This document shows, piece after piece, positions 50,940 to 63,856 of a DNA stretch of 64,000 nt (its first letter is position 1; each line of letters starts with the position of its first letter). The notes under the pieces are model-generated. The model was not told the origin of the DNA, searched no databases, and saw only the letters and a program-made list of their open reading frames with translations. Source of the stretch: Artocarpus heterophyllus (taxonomy: Eukaryota > Streptophyta > Magnoliopsida > Rosales > Moraceae); NCBI GenBank assembly GCA_025403435.1, contig CM046350.1, positions 13,607,612-13,671,611 on the forward strand. Direction: 5' to 3'. Position numbers and translations under genes: made by a program.

Positions 50940-53572
50940 CTTGAAACCGGACCAAACTCTCCTAGACAACGGCCGAACTCTGGTCTCCGTTGGCGGAAAG
51001 TTCGAATTAGGCTTCTTCATTCCGAAGAACTCTAAAAATGGGTATGTCGGAATATGGTACAAGAATGTTTCAGACACTATTATTTGGGTCGCCAACAGAG
51101 ACAATCCGATTTCAAACACATCATCAAGTGTCCTCACAATCACCCGAGCCGGAAACGTAATAATTCTGAGCAACAAGCAGTCTGGGATCCAAACACATGG
51201 TCCTCAAATTCATCAGCAAAAGATCCTACTTTGCAGCTCTTAAGACCCGAAACCTCGTGGTAAAAGATGGTGGTGGTGAAAACTATGCGTGGCAGAGCTT
51301 TGAGCATCCATGTGATACTCTTATAGCAGGCATGAATTTAGGATGGAACCTCGAAACCAGCCAAGAATGGCGTCTTAGTTCATGGAGTGCTCTGGAAGAT
51401 CCACCCACTGGAAACTTCACATATTAAGTAGACTCGTGGGCTTCCTCAGCTGATTCAGAGGCACGGATCGGAGATTCAGTACCGAAGCGGGCCCTGGGAT
51501 GGGACTCGCTTCGGCGGAGACCCTCCTATGCTGCCCAACCGAATCTATGACCGCATATTCGTGTTCAACGACACACACGTCTACTACACCTTCAAAGTGC
51601 ACGACGATTCCACCATCACGAGGCTCTGGTTGGACCCCGAAGGCCTTATCAAACAGTTCAGGTGGAACAGTCAAAGCCGAGAGTGGGTAGAAGTATTTAC
51701 TCTACAGAAAGATGAATGCGACAATTTTGAACACTGCGGTCCTAACGGCATTTGTAGTCTCAGTCCGAGCCCCTTTTGCCGTTGGCTCGATGGGTTCGTG
51801 CCGAAAGCGAGGGAAGACTGGGAGAGGTTCGACTGGAGAGGCGGATGCATACGTAAAACACGGTTGAATTGCTGCACCGGCAGAGAGGGTTTCAAGAAGT
51901 TAGCTCACATAAAGCTGCCTTACAGCGGAGTCTTTGGTGGACAAGACGGTGGTGAGGAAGGAAGATTGCAGAGCTATTTGTTCCAGGAATTCTTCTTGTG
52001 TGACTTATGTTTTAGGCCGGGTTGGTGGGTGTATGTTGTGGTTTGACGACTTGCTTGATATGACCCAACACAATGAGGGCGGACAAGATTTGTACATTAG
52101 AATGGCTGCTTCTGAACTTGGTGAGTTTAAGCTAATTGCCAGGGATATGAATCGGCTAGATTTTGGCAACTTAAAGAGTATTCAAGGCCAATCCAAAATT
52201 TTATGTCTTCTTGATTTTGTTCATTAAATTTATGTTTCAAGTTCGGATGAGAATAGTAAAAAGCCGGCAGTGATCGTATCGGTATCAGTAATATCAGCTT
52301 TTCGTCTGTTGTTTTCAATCTGTGGGTATGTAGCATGGAAGAGGAACTCCTACTCTAAAGCAAGCCAAGGTGGAAGCTGAGGCACACAAAAATATAGTAC
52401 TTAAACTGACCATCCAAAATATGGTACAACGCAGAGAAAAATTTATGAGAACTAGAAGTTTAGGACTAAAAAAAAGAAATCACTTTTTTTTTTTTTTATT
52501 TGGCGACCACATGACTTTATGAGGCTTGTTCTCTTGGTTTCTTTCTTTCTTTTTTCATGGCTGAGAGAATGTTTACCAACCAAGATCAAAATCAGCATTC
52601 TAGTGTTCTGACAGAGGACTTGGATATTGCTACCAACAACTTCTCTTCCACAAATAAAATTGGAGAGGGCGGTTTTGGCCCTGTTTACAAGGTAACTTTT
52701 TAACTAAATTCCAAATTTTCTCCTGGAGCAAAATGAAAAATCCAATTTTTTTTTTGCCATACACAACTCTTTATGCAGCTTAAGCAGTGGTTTATTTATT
52801 ACAGGGTGTTCTTCCAAGTGGAGGAGAAATAGCGGTGAAGAGACTATTCAAAATTCTGGACAAGGCCTCATGGAGTTCAAGAATGAGGTTATTTTGATTT
52901 TGAAACTTCAGCATCGGAATCTTGTTAAGTTGCAGGGATGCTGTATTCATAGAGAAGAGAGGATGTTGATCTATGAGTGCAGGCCTAACAAAAGCCTAGT
53001 CTTGTATATATTCAGTTATCACCTTCAACTTCTTAAGTTTCCTTTTCATATCTTCTCCTTTAGTTTAGTAAACTACACTTTAACTTGACGTTCTCAGTAA
53101 ATAACTAAATAAATAAATTTATGCCAATTGGTAATAGATCAATCAAAAGGTACTGCACTCAGTTGGCAAAAGCGGTTTGATATTATAGTGGGGATTGCTC
53201 GAAAACTTCTTTATCTACACTGAGATTCGAGGTTGAGAATCATTCACAGAGATCTCAAAGCTAGCAATATCTTTTTAGATAGTGAGATGAATCCCAAAAT
53301 ATCAGACTTTAACTTGGCCAGCATATTTGGAGGTAATCAAACTGAAGTAACTATGCGAAGGGTAGTTGGAACATAGTAAGTACGTTAAAAGAAGTCTTCA
53401 AATTGTTTTTCATGCACTGATCAGAAGCAGCCTCAATATTTCTCATCCGGTTTTCATGTAAAGGTTTTATGTCACCAGAGTATGCAATTGACGGGCTTTA
53501 ATGTCAGCCATTCTCTTCATGTCAGATAGTGAGAATCCCACGCTGCCAAATCCTATGCAACCCAGATTTTTT

Positions 53573-55832
53573 TGGAATTAAAATATGAAACGCAGCGAAA
53601 GGAACAGATCGTTGACAAACAAAAATTTTCTGAAAACTTTGTTCATCGGGAATAAATATATAATTTTAATTATAGAAAGCTTTAGGAATTTTTACTAACC
53701 TTTTGAAGACTATCAGGGTATCCTAGCTTTTCTCTTTGACACCACGATCTTCCAAACCAGGCCTCCACACCAATGGAAAGACGAGTGGGCGTCAAACTGC
53801 AAAAATGAATTTTCCTCACATTTTTCTAAATCTACTATGTACTCAACACATGAGATAACAGACCTTTTTCTTTAGAGAAGAACTCTCAGTTTTTCTCTCT
53901 AAAAATTACGTGATAATTCTGCTGAGATAGCTGTTATCTCTCTTTTTTTATATCTGAGTCATTAGTAATTTTACTTTCCCTTTTCTTTTTATTTTTCTTC
54001 TTTCTTTTTTTTTTTTTGATTTGATTTTGACCGAATCACAGTATATATATATAAAGGAAACAAAAGGTGAAACGTAAGTTACGTTTCTTCCTTTTCTTTT
54101 TTTTATAATATTATATTAATATTTATATATTAATGTATTATAAAATCTTATATATATATATAAAAAGATTTGGTTCAAAACCATATATATATATATATAT
54201 TTAAATCTAAATTCAAAAATAAATCACATTCATTTAAGAATAGATTTTAAAATTAACCAATTAATTAATTAACTAATGCTTAGTTAGATGTGACAACATT
54301 TATCACATTACATTATGTGTCACAGAGAACATTTTTCCGTGTTACATTAATAATTCAAGTGTGAAATAATTAATTCAGAATTCAATAATTCTAAATTAAA
54401 CATGTATAATTCATTTTATGCAAAAATCTAATATAGTGTTACAGAGGTGGTATTGGGGACCTATGGACATATAACCCAAGCTCCAATAAATTTGACAATT
54501 GATTAAACTCTTTGATTAATGCGCCAAATTTATTAGTTTCAGTATTACTCCACTAAAAACCTGAAACTGAACTCTTGAGATTATAGTGAAATTACTCAAA
54601 GAAAATTAGCGAGTAGTCCATTGATATAATCATTACATATAAGTCAGTCATCCATAAATAGTTCATAATAAGAGCTAGGTTCAATTTTCGTTCACCTCTC
54701 TTATTACATCTTTATCCTTGAGTTCCAATAATTCTCTAATGAACAATTAATTCATAATCTTATTATGAACGAGCGCTCTACTGTTCAAACCTTGAATTAT
54801 CACTCAAGAGAACTATTTTTCTAACTTCCATAGGGAAGGAATGGATTCCATATCTGTATAATATTATTCCCAGCCATTTATTACTTTATGTTTCTAAGAT
54901 GCTAAGTTATAATATGTGCTTAGACAAATCTTACCATGCAAGTCAAAAAACATAATGTCATAAATAGGAGTCTAATAAATACTCAGGATTAAGACTGTCA
55001 AATATATGATCATCATAGTGATAAATTTGAATACTCTATTTGTAATGGATGATTATTAGAGATTCATAATTTATCTGGTCCAGTCCTATATAATCTCATT
55101 ATATAAAGTACCTCCAATCTAATGTCTCTACATTAATAGTCCGGATAATGACTATTTCATTTTAGATGAGATTGGACCGTACTTGTAATTTTTAATTAAA
55201 GATCCCAAACTTTAATTAATTATTACGGACTATTTAGATTATTATCTATAAATTTTATCCCTAAGCATATAACACTTATATGCTAAATTTATAGTCACAT
55301 AAATAATCATGGAATTTTCTTGATGTTTATAAAAGTATTCATAATACATATAATCAACCAAAATAATAATAAATGTCATTTTATTTATTTATTAACAGTA
55401 TGTACAATGTCACAGCTTTTAGGGCACCAAACCCATCTTTGACACCACGATCTTCCAAACCATGCCTCCACACCAATGGAAAGACGAGTGGGCGTCAAAC
55501 TGCAAGAATGAATTTTTCTCACACTTTTTTGAATCTGCTATGTACTCAACACATGAGATAGCAAACTTTTTTTTTTCAGAGAAGAACTCTCAATTTTTCT
55601 CTCTAAGTATCTTGTAAAAATTACGTGAATAATTCTTCTGAGATAACTGTTATCTCTCCTTTTTATATCTGAGCCATTAGTTATTTTTTTAATTGGTTTT
55701 TTTTTCTTCCCCTTTTTCTTCCTTTACTTATTATATATATATATATAAGGAAACCGAATCACACTAATTCGGTCCAATAAAATAATAATAATAAAAAAGT
55801 AAAAGTAAACTTCTTTTTACTTTCATGTTTTA

Positions 55833-55875
<43 letters not shown>

Positions 55876-56409
55876 TAAGATTTGTCTAAGCACAGATTAT
55901 AACTTAGTATCTTGGAAACATAAAGTAATAAATGGCTGGGAATAATATTATATTCAGGATTAAGACTGTCAAATATATGATCATCATAGTGATAAATTTG
56001 AATACTCTATTTGTAACGGATGATTATTAGAGATTCATAATTTATCTGGTCCAGTCCTATATAATCTCATTATATAAAGTACCTCCAATCTAATGTCTCT
56101 ACATTAATAGTCTGGATAATGACTATTTCATTTTAGATGACATTGGACCATACTTGTAATTTTTAATTAAAGATCTCAAACTTTAATTAATTATTACGGA
56201 CTATTTAGATTATTATCTATAAATTTTATCCCTAAGCAAATAACACTTATATGCTAAATTTATAGTCACATAAATAATCATGGAATTTTCTTGATGTTTA
56301 TAAATGTATTCATAATACATATAATCAACCAAAATAATAATAAATGTCATTTTATTTATTTATTAACAATATGTATAATGTCACAGCTTTTAGGGCACCA
56401 AACCCAACA
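53573..56409 (-). repeat. Composite 3' LTR of Copia C: one full and one partial copy in tandem
   Basis: 53573-55435 matches the right LTR over its length but ends ACCAAACCCA. At 55436 the sequence restarts within the LTR (TCTTTGACACCACGATCTTC, the same as 53733) and runs to the normal end at 56409. The second copy lacks a central part and carries an inverted piece (55874-55951), the reverse complement of about 54859-54935. The right LTR has none of this. Confidence 0.85.
55841..55873. repeat. (TA)n microsatellite at LTR rearrangement point
   Basis: About 33 bases of TA repeat lie directly before the inverted segment at 55874. Shorter TA runs sit at the equivalent position in the full LTRs (54176, 62597). 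Confidence 0.9.
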
Positions 56410-56522
56410 ATCTCCCACTTGCCCTAAAGCAGGTGAGATATGTTTCTAAGACCTAAGCCTTCCAAGTGTCCCTCAAAGCTCTTTGCAGGTAACGTCTTGG
56501 TGAAAGGGTCGGCAAGGTTGTT

Positions 56523-59266
56523 TTATGACGCTGTCTTCACAACTTCCACATCGCCTCGATGCACTATCTCTCTAATCAAATGATATTTTCTTTCTATATG
56601 CTTTCCTCTTTTGTGGCTTCTAGGTTCTCTTGAATTTGCCACTGCACCACTGTTGTCACAATACAGTGTGAGTGGTTTATCTATGCGTGGAACTACTTCC
56701 AAATCATTTAAGAACTTACGGAGCCAAACAGCTTCTTTAGCTGCTTCACAAGCAGCCACATATTCTGCTTCCATAGTTGAATCAGCAATACAAGATTGTT
56801 TGATGCTTCTCCAAACTATAGCTCCACCACCAAAAGTAAACACTGATCTAGACGTAGATTTACGTGTGTCTTTATCTGATTGAAAATCAAAATCAGTGTA
56901 TCCAATGGGAATCAAATTCTCACCAGAATAAACTAGCATATAGTTTCTCATTCTCCTAAGATACTTAAGAATATGTTTAACCGCTACCCAATGATCTAAT
57001 CCTGGGTTGGATTGATACCGACTAACTATACCCACCGCATAGCAAATGTCAGGTCTTGTACACAACATGGCATACATTAGACTTCCTACTGCAGATGCAT
57101 AGGGTACCCGTCTCATATTTTCTTCATCTTGAGGTGTCTTAGGACATTGCTCTTTTGAAAGATAAACTCCATGATGTGTAGGCAAATTACCTTTCTTGAA
57201 ATTTTACATCAAAAATCTGATAAGCACCTTATCGATATACGATGCCTAAGACAGCGCCAACAGTTTGTTCTTGCGATCTCTTATGAGTTGGATTCCAAGA
57301 ATATAACTTGCTTCTCCTAGATCTTTTATTTGGAAATTGTTGGTGAGCCATTTCTTTACATCAGATAATATGCCTACATCATTCCCAATGAGTAGGATAT
57401 CATCTATATAAAGAACCAAGAAGACCATCTTCTTATCTTTGATGTACTTATAAACACAAGGTTCATCAATATTTTGATCGAAACCATAAGATTTGATCAC
57501 TTCATCAAATCTCAAGTTCCAAGATCTTGAAGCTTGCTTGAGTCCATAGATGGACCTCTGCAACTTGCAAACTTTTTGCTCTTGACCTTTGACTACAAAC
57601 CCTTCTGGTTGCACCATATAGATGCTTTCCTTAAGATAGCCATTCAAAAAGGCAGTCTTGACATCCATTTGCCATATCTCATAATCAAGACAAGCAGCAA
57701 TGGATAAAAGAATCTGAATGGATTTAAGCATAGCTACAGGTGAGAAAGTTTCTTCATAGTCAACTTCCTCATTTTAGGTATAACCCTTTGCCACAAGCCT
57801 AGCTTTGAAAGTGTCAACTTTTCCATCCACTCATCTTTTCTTCTTGTAAATCCATTTACACCCTATGAGTTTTATCCCTTCAGGTAGGTTTACAAGATCC
57901 CAAACTGAATTGGAGTACATGGACTCCATTTCAAAGTTCATAGCCTCCAGCCATTTTTCCTTCTCAGAAACTTCTATTGCATCACGATATGTCAATGGAT
58001 CATCTTCACCATTATTAGAGATAGCAATATTTGCTTCTCCAAGTTCCCTATAGCGAGCAGATGGTCTCACAAACCTCCCACTACGTCGAGGTGGTATGAC
58101 ATTCTGATAGGGAGATGTGGTCTCCTCATTTTGTCCTTCGACAACAGTTGTCGGTTGCGGTCTGATCTGATCAGAAAGTAACTCTTCAAGTACAACTTTG
58201 CTACGAGGTTTATAGTTTGTCATATAATCATTCTCAAGAAAAGTGGCATATGTCGATACAAGTACTTTTCTTTTCCTGTGGACTATAAAACAAACCTCCC
58301 CTCGTTCCCTTTGGGTATCCCACAAATAAGCATACTTTAGAACGTGGTTCCAACTTTTCGGTCTTACCTTTCAGCACATGTGCTGGACACCCCCATATAC
58401 GGATACGTTGCATGCTAGGTTTGCGACTATTCCATAACTCTAATGGTGTTTTTGAAATAGACTTAGATGGAACTATGTTTAGAAGATATACTGCAGTTTG
58501 TAGTGCATATCCCCAAAATGAAGTGGGTAATGATGAGTAGCTGAGCATGGATCTCACCATATCAAGCAACGATCTATTTCTTCTCTCTGCAACACCATTT
58601 TGTTGTGGTGTTCCAGGTGCAGTGAGTTGTGATAGAATACCATGTTCTATCATATAGTCCTTGAATTCAGTATCAAGGTATTCTCCTCCTCGATCAAATT
58701 GAAGACTCTTCACCGTCTTTTCTAATTGCTTTTCAACTTCCGCTTAGAATTCTTTGAACTTTCTAAAAGTTTTCAGATTTCCTTTGCATTAGGTATATGT
58801 AACCATACCTTGAATAATCATCAATAAATGTGACGAAATATTCGTAACCATCACGTGCTTGTACATTCATTGGATCACAAACGTCTGAATGTATTAGCTG
58901 AAGTGGTTCCTTGGCCCTTTCGCCTTTTGCAGAGAAAGGCCTCCTAGTCATTTTACCTTCAAGACAAGATTCATAAACTGGTAGAAAACTAACTTTTAGC
59001 TCTTTTAAAGGACCTTCCTTTACTAGTCTGTTAATTCTGTCAAGGTTAACGTGACCTAATCTAAGGTGCCATAGGTATGTTTCATTATTAGAAGAAATCT
59101 TTTGCTTCTTGGGTTTAGGTTGTTCAACTTTGAACGTTTCGGTATTGAGCAGTGCTTTTTCATTGGGCCTTAAGGTGTAAAGCCCATTTTTCAAATGCGC
59201 AGAACAAATATCCAAACCATTTCTAGAAATATTAACATAATTATTATTAAAAGAAACATTAAACAT
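56523..59266 (-). pseudogene. Copia C integrase, RT and RNase H, broken
   Basis: On the minus strand: 59266-58763 has the GAG-pre-integrase part (LWHLRLGHVNLDRINRL) and integrase Asp (HSDV). 58713-58234 has [11 protein letters not shown] and [18 protein letters not shown]. 58325-57831 has the linker and RT start (DPLTYRDAIEVSEKEKWLEA, CKWIYKKKR). 57731-57246 has RT core MDVKTAFLNGYLKESIYM, YGLKQASRSWN and LVLYIDDILLIGN (YIDD active site). 57185-56523 has RNase H (DSTMEAEYVAACEAAKEAVW, LYCDNSGAV, KHIERKYHLIREIV). Stops or shifts separate the blocks, so no full polyprotein is possible. Confidence 0.9.
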
Positions 59267-60352
59267 TTATTCAAACAACCTGGAAACAGAAATCAAATTT
59301 CTGCGAAAACAAGGAATGTAATAAACATTGTCTAAAATTAAAAACTTATTTCGAAAATAAAGTTTAACAACTCTCACTGCTCTTGCCGAAACAACCTCTC
59401 CCGTTCCCACTCTCATTGTTTGTTCCTCGTCGGCAAGCTCCCTTAAAGAACTAAGCATCTGCAAAGAAGAACAAACATGGTTAGTTGCCCCAGAATCAAT
59501 TATCCAAGGTGAAGTATCATCTTCAACTAAACAAGCTTCTAAAATGAGTAAATCTGATTTATCGTTGTTCTTCTTTTCTTTGAGCTCCTGAAGATACTTC
59601 TTGCAGTTTCTCTTCCAGTGCCCAACTACGCCACAGTGGAAACATTTTCCTTTAGGCTTCTTATAGTTTGAGCTCTTTTTGTTGTTGTTGCTTTTGTTCT
59701 TCTTAGGTTGCCATCCATTCTTAGACTTACCACTTCCTTCAGTCCCCTTCCTCTTCTTATTCTTTTGAGCAGAAGAGGACGGTTGAGCTTCTGCAACATT
59801 TGCCTCAACTTCTTTAGTCTTGTCTTTCGAAATAGACTCGAAGGTTTGAAGCTCATTAAGCAACTCAGTGATGTTATATTTCAGCTTGTTCATAAAATAG
59901 TTGCTTTTGAACTGAAGGAACGTAGGGGAGAGGGTTTCCAAAATCATCCCCACCTGTGTGGCTTCATCTATCATAGCCCCGTTGACCTCGGCCTCATGGA
60001 GATAGTTAACCATGTTGAGAACATGTTCTCTGACCGAAATCCCTACCTTCATTTTTACATTCATTACTGCCTTAACGGATTCGTGGCGTGCCTTTTCAGA
60101 AGGTTTACCAAACATGTCTTGCAGAGACTGCATTATCTCATAAGCGGTCTCCATACTTTCGTGCTTCATCCTAAGCACGTCAGACATGCCAGCCAAAATA
60201 AAACAACGGGCCTTATTGTTCGCCTCGATCCAACGATCATATGCTTCCCGTACATTATGAGGAGCGTTGGTAGCAGGCTCTAGAGGACATTCCTCCGTCA
60301 GGACAAACTTGTAACTTTCGCAAATTAGTACAATGTTCATGTACTCTTCCAC
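59267..60352 (-). CDS. Copia C gag and protease (361 codons, open)
   Basis: The frame starts MEEYMNIVLICESYKFVL. The gag domain is of UBN2/retrotrans_gag type (MQSLQDMFGKPSEKARHESV, NYLHEAEVNGAMIDEATQ). A basic Lys-rich stretch leads to an intact CCHC knuckle CFHCGVVGHWKRNC, then a protease motif WIIDSGATNHVCSS. It stops at 59267, where the polyprotein would normally continue into integrase, so this stop truncates it. The gag capsid part looks intact. The true start may lie slightly upstream. Confidence 0.85.
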   Translation of the reverse strand: MEEYMNIVLICESYKFVLTEECPLEPATNAPHNVREAYDRWIEANNKARCFILAGMSDVLRMKHESMETAYEIMQSLQDMFGKPSEKARHESVKAVMNVKMKVGISVREHVLNMVNYLHEAEVNGAMIDEATQVGMILETLSPTFLQFKSNYFMNKLKYNITELLNELQTFESISKDKTKEVEANVAEAQPSSSAQKNKKRKGTEGSGKSKNGWQPKKNKSNNNKKSSNYKKPKGKCFHCGVVGHWKRNCKKYLQELKEKKNNDKSDLLILEACLVEDDTSPWIIDSGATNHVCSSLQMLSSLRELADEEQTMRVGTGEVVSARAVRVVKLYFRNKFLILDNVYYIPCFRRNLISVSRLFE

Positions 60353-61965
60353 TTGACAAAATTATCTCCGGTTAATTTTTCAGTTGAGAGAATAAAGATG
60401 ATTGGATTAGACATTGTTGCTGTAATAAATAAATAAAATAACATAAATTAAAATGGTTGCATAAACATCATAAATATATGTTTTGGAATAGTAAACGTGA
60501 TGCATAATGCACAAAAAAATATTTTACTAATTCCATGATTATTCAATTTTAATAAATAAAGTGTCGTCGTAGGGTAGGTCAAATTATTTATGAATTGAAT
60601 TGAGATATTCTCGATTAATAAATATATTCAAAATATCTCATATTTTCTATATTTATTAATAACCATTTATTTTGGTCAAGATATAATTAACAATTTAATT
60701 ATGTCTTTATGAGTGTAACCTACTATTTTGGATTTTAACAACTTAACTCAAAATTGCCGCCGTAGGATAGGTCAATTTTGAAATACATTATAAAATCCTA
60801 TCTCAAGAAAGTCAACATTGATATTGATTTAAATAGACACCCTCCGTAGGGAGGATGAAATCAAAGCGTCGCGAGACGCCACCTAAATCTCATGGTGTTG
60901 TACTAATAGTGGAGACCGCAAGTTATATTGTCATATTACCTTCTCTCACTCATTATTTTAAAAGATGTGTTTTATCTCATAAAACATCATCTGTTTCATA
61001 ATTCTAGTAGATAAAAACAATTTTTAATTACTAGATTATATTATGTGTTAATAGAATCTCATTCTATTTACACTTAAATAAATTACCAGATTTTCTAAAA
61101 TTCTACATTTATTTTGAATTATCTAAGTTACCCAATATTAAACAATTTAAAATTAGATAACTTAGAATTAATATGAATTTTACCAAGTCTTAACTATTAA
61201 AACTAAATTCACATTATTTGGTTGATTAATAAATTAAGATTCTATAAAACCAACTCAATTAATTTAATCTTATTAAATTAATGCTAACACATATTAAATC
61301 ATTTTATAAACTCCTTTATAAAAAATAATATGCTAAGTGTATGCATGTCATGTTACAATAACTATAAGTGGGCACTTTCCTAGATGATATGTTATCATGC
61401 ATGAACATGTTATCACAATCATCACATGAAAATAAACAATGGATTTTTGACCGGGTCCTTTTGGATAATTAAATTACAACCAATAAAAAAAAGAAAAAAA
61501 AATTACAGGGGTCTTCTTGTAATTTATACATAATTCCCTGCTCCAATTTTGCAGTCTTCATCAGGTGGTTTATTGTGCAACAATCTGTTGGATTACCTTT
61601 GAAATTTGATAGGCCCAAAGTTCTCAACTGGGCCAAAAAATCTAATGGACATCTTTTTCTTCATCGCTCCACATGTAGCAAGTGAAAGAGAGGAGAGAAG
61701 AAAAAATAATAATAATAATAATAAGAAATTACAAAAAAGCCTATACCCCTTTATGGGTTTACACAGATTGATCTAATCAAACTGAAAATAAAATTATTAA
61801 TCCAAAAGGACCATATAATTAACGACCAAAAATCCCTTCATCAAACAATCATTCATCTCATGAATAAAAATTAACAAAAATGCAAAGTGCCCACAAACAT
61901 GCATAAAAAACATAATATTATCAAAATAAATTCATGTTTAATTAAAATTATATATGCTATAACCC
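60353..61965 (-). other. Leader region of Copia C
   Basis: 1.6 kb of AT-rich non-coding DNA between the primer site and the gag start. It holds a (TAA)n stretch near 61705. It is unusually long for a Copia leader. I see no ORF or second insertion with clear ends. Confidence 0.55.
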
Positions 61966-61982
61966 GCTCTGATGCCATTTTC

Positions 61983-63856
61983 TGGAATTAAAATATGAAA
62001 CGCAGCGGAAGAAACGGATCGTTGACAAACAAAAATTTTCTGAAAACTTTGTTCATCGAGAATAGATATATAATTTTAATTATAGAAAGCTTTAGGAATT
62101 TTTACTAACCTTTTGAAGACTATTAGGGTATCCTAGCTTTCCTCTTTGACACCACGATCTTCCAAACCAGGCCTCCACACTAATGGAAAGACGAGTGGGC
62201 GTTAAACTGTAAGAATGAATTTTCCTCACACTTTTCTGAATCTGCTATGTACTCAACACATGAGATAACAAATCTTTTTTCTTTAGAGAAGAACTCTTAG
62301 TTTTTCTCTCTAAAAATTACGTGAATAATTTTGCTGAGATAACTGTTATCTCTCCTTTTTATATCCGAACCATTAGTAATTTTACTTTTCCTTTTTTTTT
62401 CTTTTTCTTCTTTCTTTTTTTTTTGATTTGATTTTGACCGAATCACAGTATATATATATAAAGGAAACAAAAGGTGAAACGTAAGTTACGTTTCTTCCTT
62501 TTCTTTTTTTTTTTATAATATTATATTAATATATATATATATTAATATATTATAAAATCTTATATATATAAAAAAAGATTTGGTTCAAAACCATACATAT
62601 ATATATATATATATATATCTAAATCTAAATTCAAAAATAAATCACATTTATTTAAGAATAGATTTTAAAATCAACCAATTAATTAATTAACTAATCCTCA
62701 ATTAAATGTGACAACATTTATCACATTACATTATGTGTCACAGAGAACATTTTTCTGTGTTACATTAATAATTCAAGTGTGAAATAATTAATTCAGAATT
62801 CAATAATTCTGAATTATTCATGTATAATTCATTCTATGCAAAAATATAATATAGTGTTACAGAGGTGGTATTGGGGACCTATGGACCTATAACCTAAGCT
62901 CTAATAAATTTGACAATTAATTAAACTCTTTGATTAATGCGCCAAATTTATTAGTTTCAGTGTTACTCTACTAAAAACCTGAAACTGAACTCTTGAGATT
63001 ATAGTGAAATTACTCAAAGAAAATTAACGAGTAGTCCATTGATATAATCATTATATATAAGTCAGTCTTCCATAAATAGTTCATAATAAGAGCTAGGTTT
63101 AATTTCCGTTCACCTCTCTTATTACATCTTTATCCTTGAGTTTCAATAATTCTCTAATGAACAATTAATTCATAATCTTATTATGAATGAGCGCTCTACT
63201 GTTCAAACCTTGAATTATCACTCAAGAAAACTATTTTTCTAACTTCTATAGGGAATGAATGGATTCCATATCTGTATAATATTATTCCCAACCATTTATT
63301 ACTTTATGTTTCCAAGATGCTAAGTTATAATCTGTGCTTAGACAAATCTTACTATGCAAGTCAAAAAACATAATGTCATAAATAGGAGTCTAATAAATAC
63401 TCAGGATTAAGACTGTCAAATATATGATCATCATAGTGATAAATTTGAATACTCTATTTGTAACGGATGATTATTAAAGATTCGTAATTTATCTGATCTA
63501 GTCCTATATAATCTCATTAAATAAAGTACCTCCAATCCAATGTCTCTACATTAATAGTCCGGATAATGATTATTTCATTTTAGATGAGATTGGACCGTAC
63601 TTGTAATTTTTAATTAAAGATCTCAAACTTTAATTAATTAATACAGACTATTTAGATTATTATCTATAAATTTTATCCCTAAGCAAATAACACTTATATC
63701 CTAAATTTATAGTCACATAAATAATCATGGAATTTTCTTGATGTTTATAAATGTATTCATAATACATATAATCAACCAAAATAATAATAAATGTCATTTT
63801 ATTTATTTATTAACAATATGTACAATGTCACAGCTTTTAGAGCACCAAACCCAACA
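61983..63856 (-). repeat. 5' LTR of Copia C
   Basis: A direct repeat of the left LTR (53573-55435), 1.87 kb long, with TG..CA ends. It has small differences, mostly in TA runs. Confidence 0.92.

Larger units (their letters stand above)
53573..63856 (-). mobile_element. Ty1/copia retrotransposon C in the last exon of copy 6
   Basis: LTR ends are TGGAATTAAAATATGAAACG and ACCAAACCCAACA. The right LTR is 61983-63856; the left is 53573-55435 followed by a partial second copy to 56409. The target site GATTT is found at 53565 and 63857, and the host codons join across it. The primer site GCTCTGATGCCA (61966-61977) is the complement of TGGCATCAGAGC. The polypurine tract is the complement of ATCTCCCACTTGCC (56410). 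The gene order gag, protease, integrase, RT, RNase H is that of Copia. Stops show it is inactive. Confidence 0.93.
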
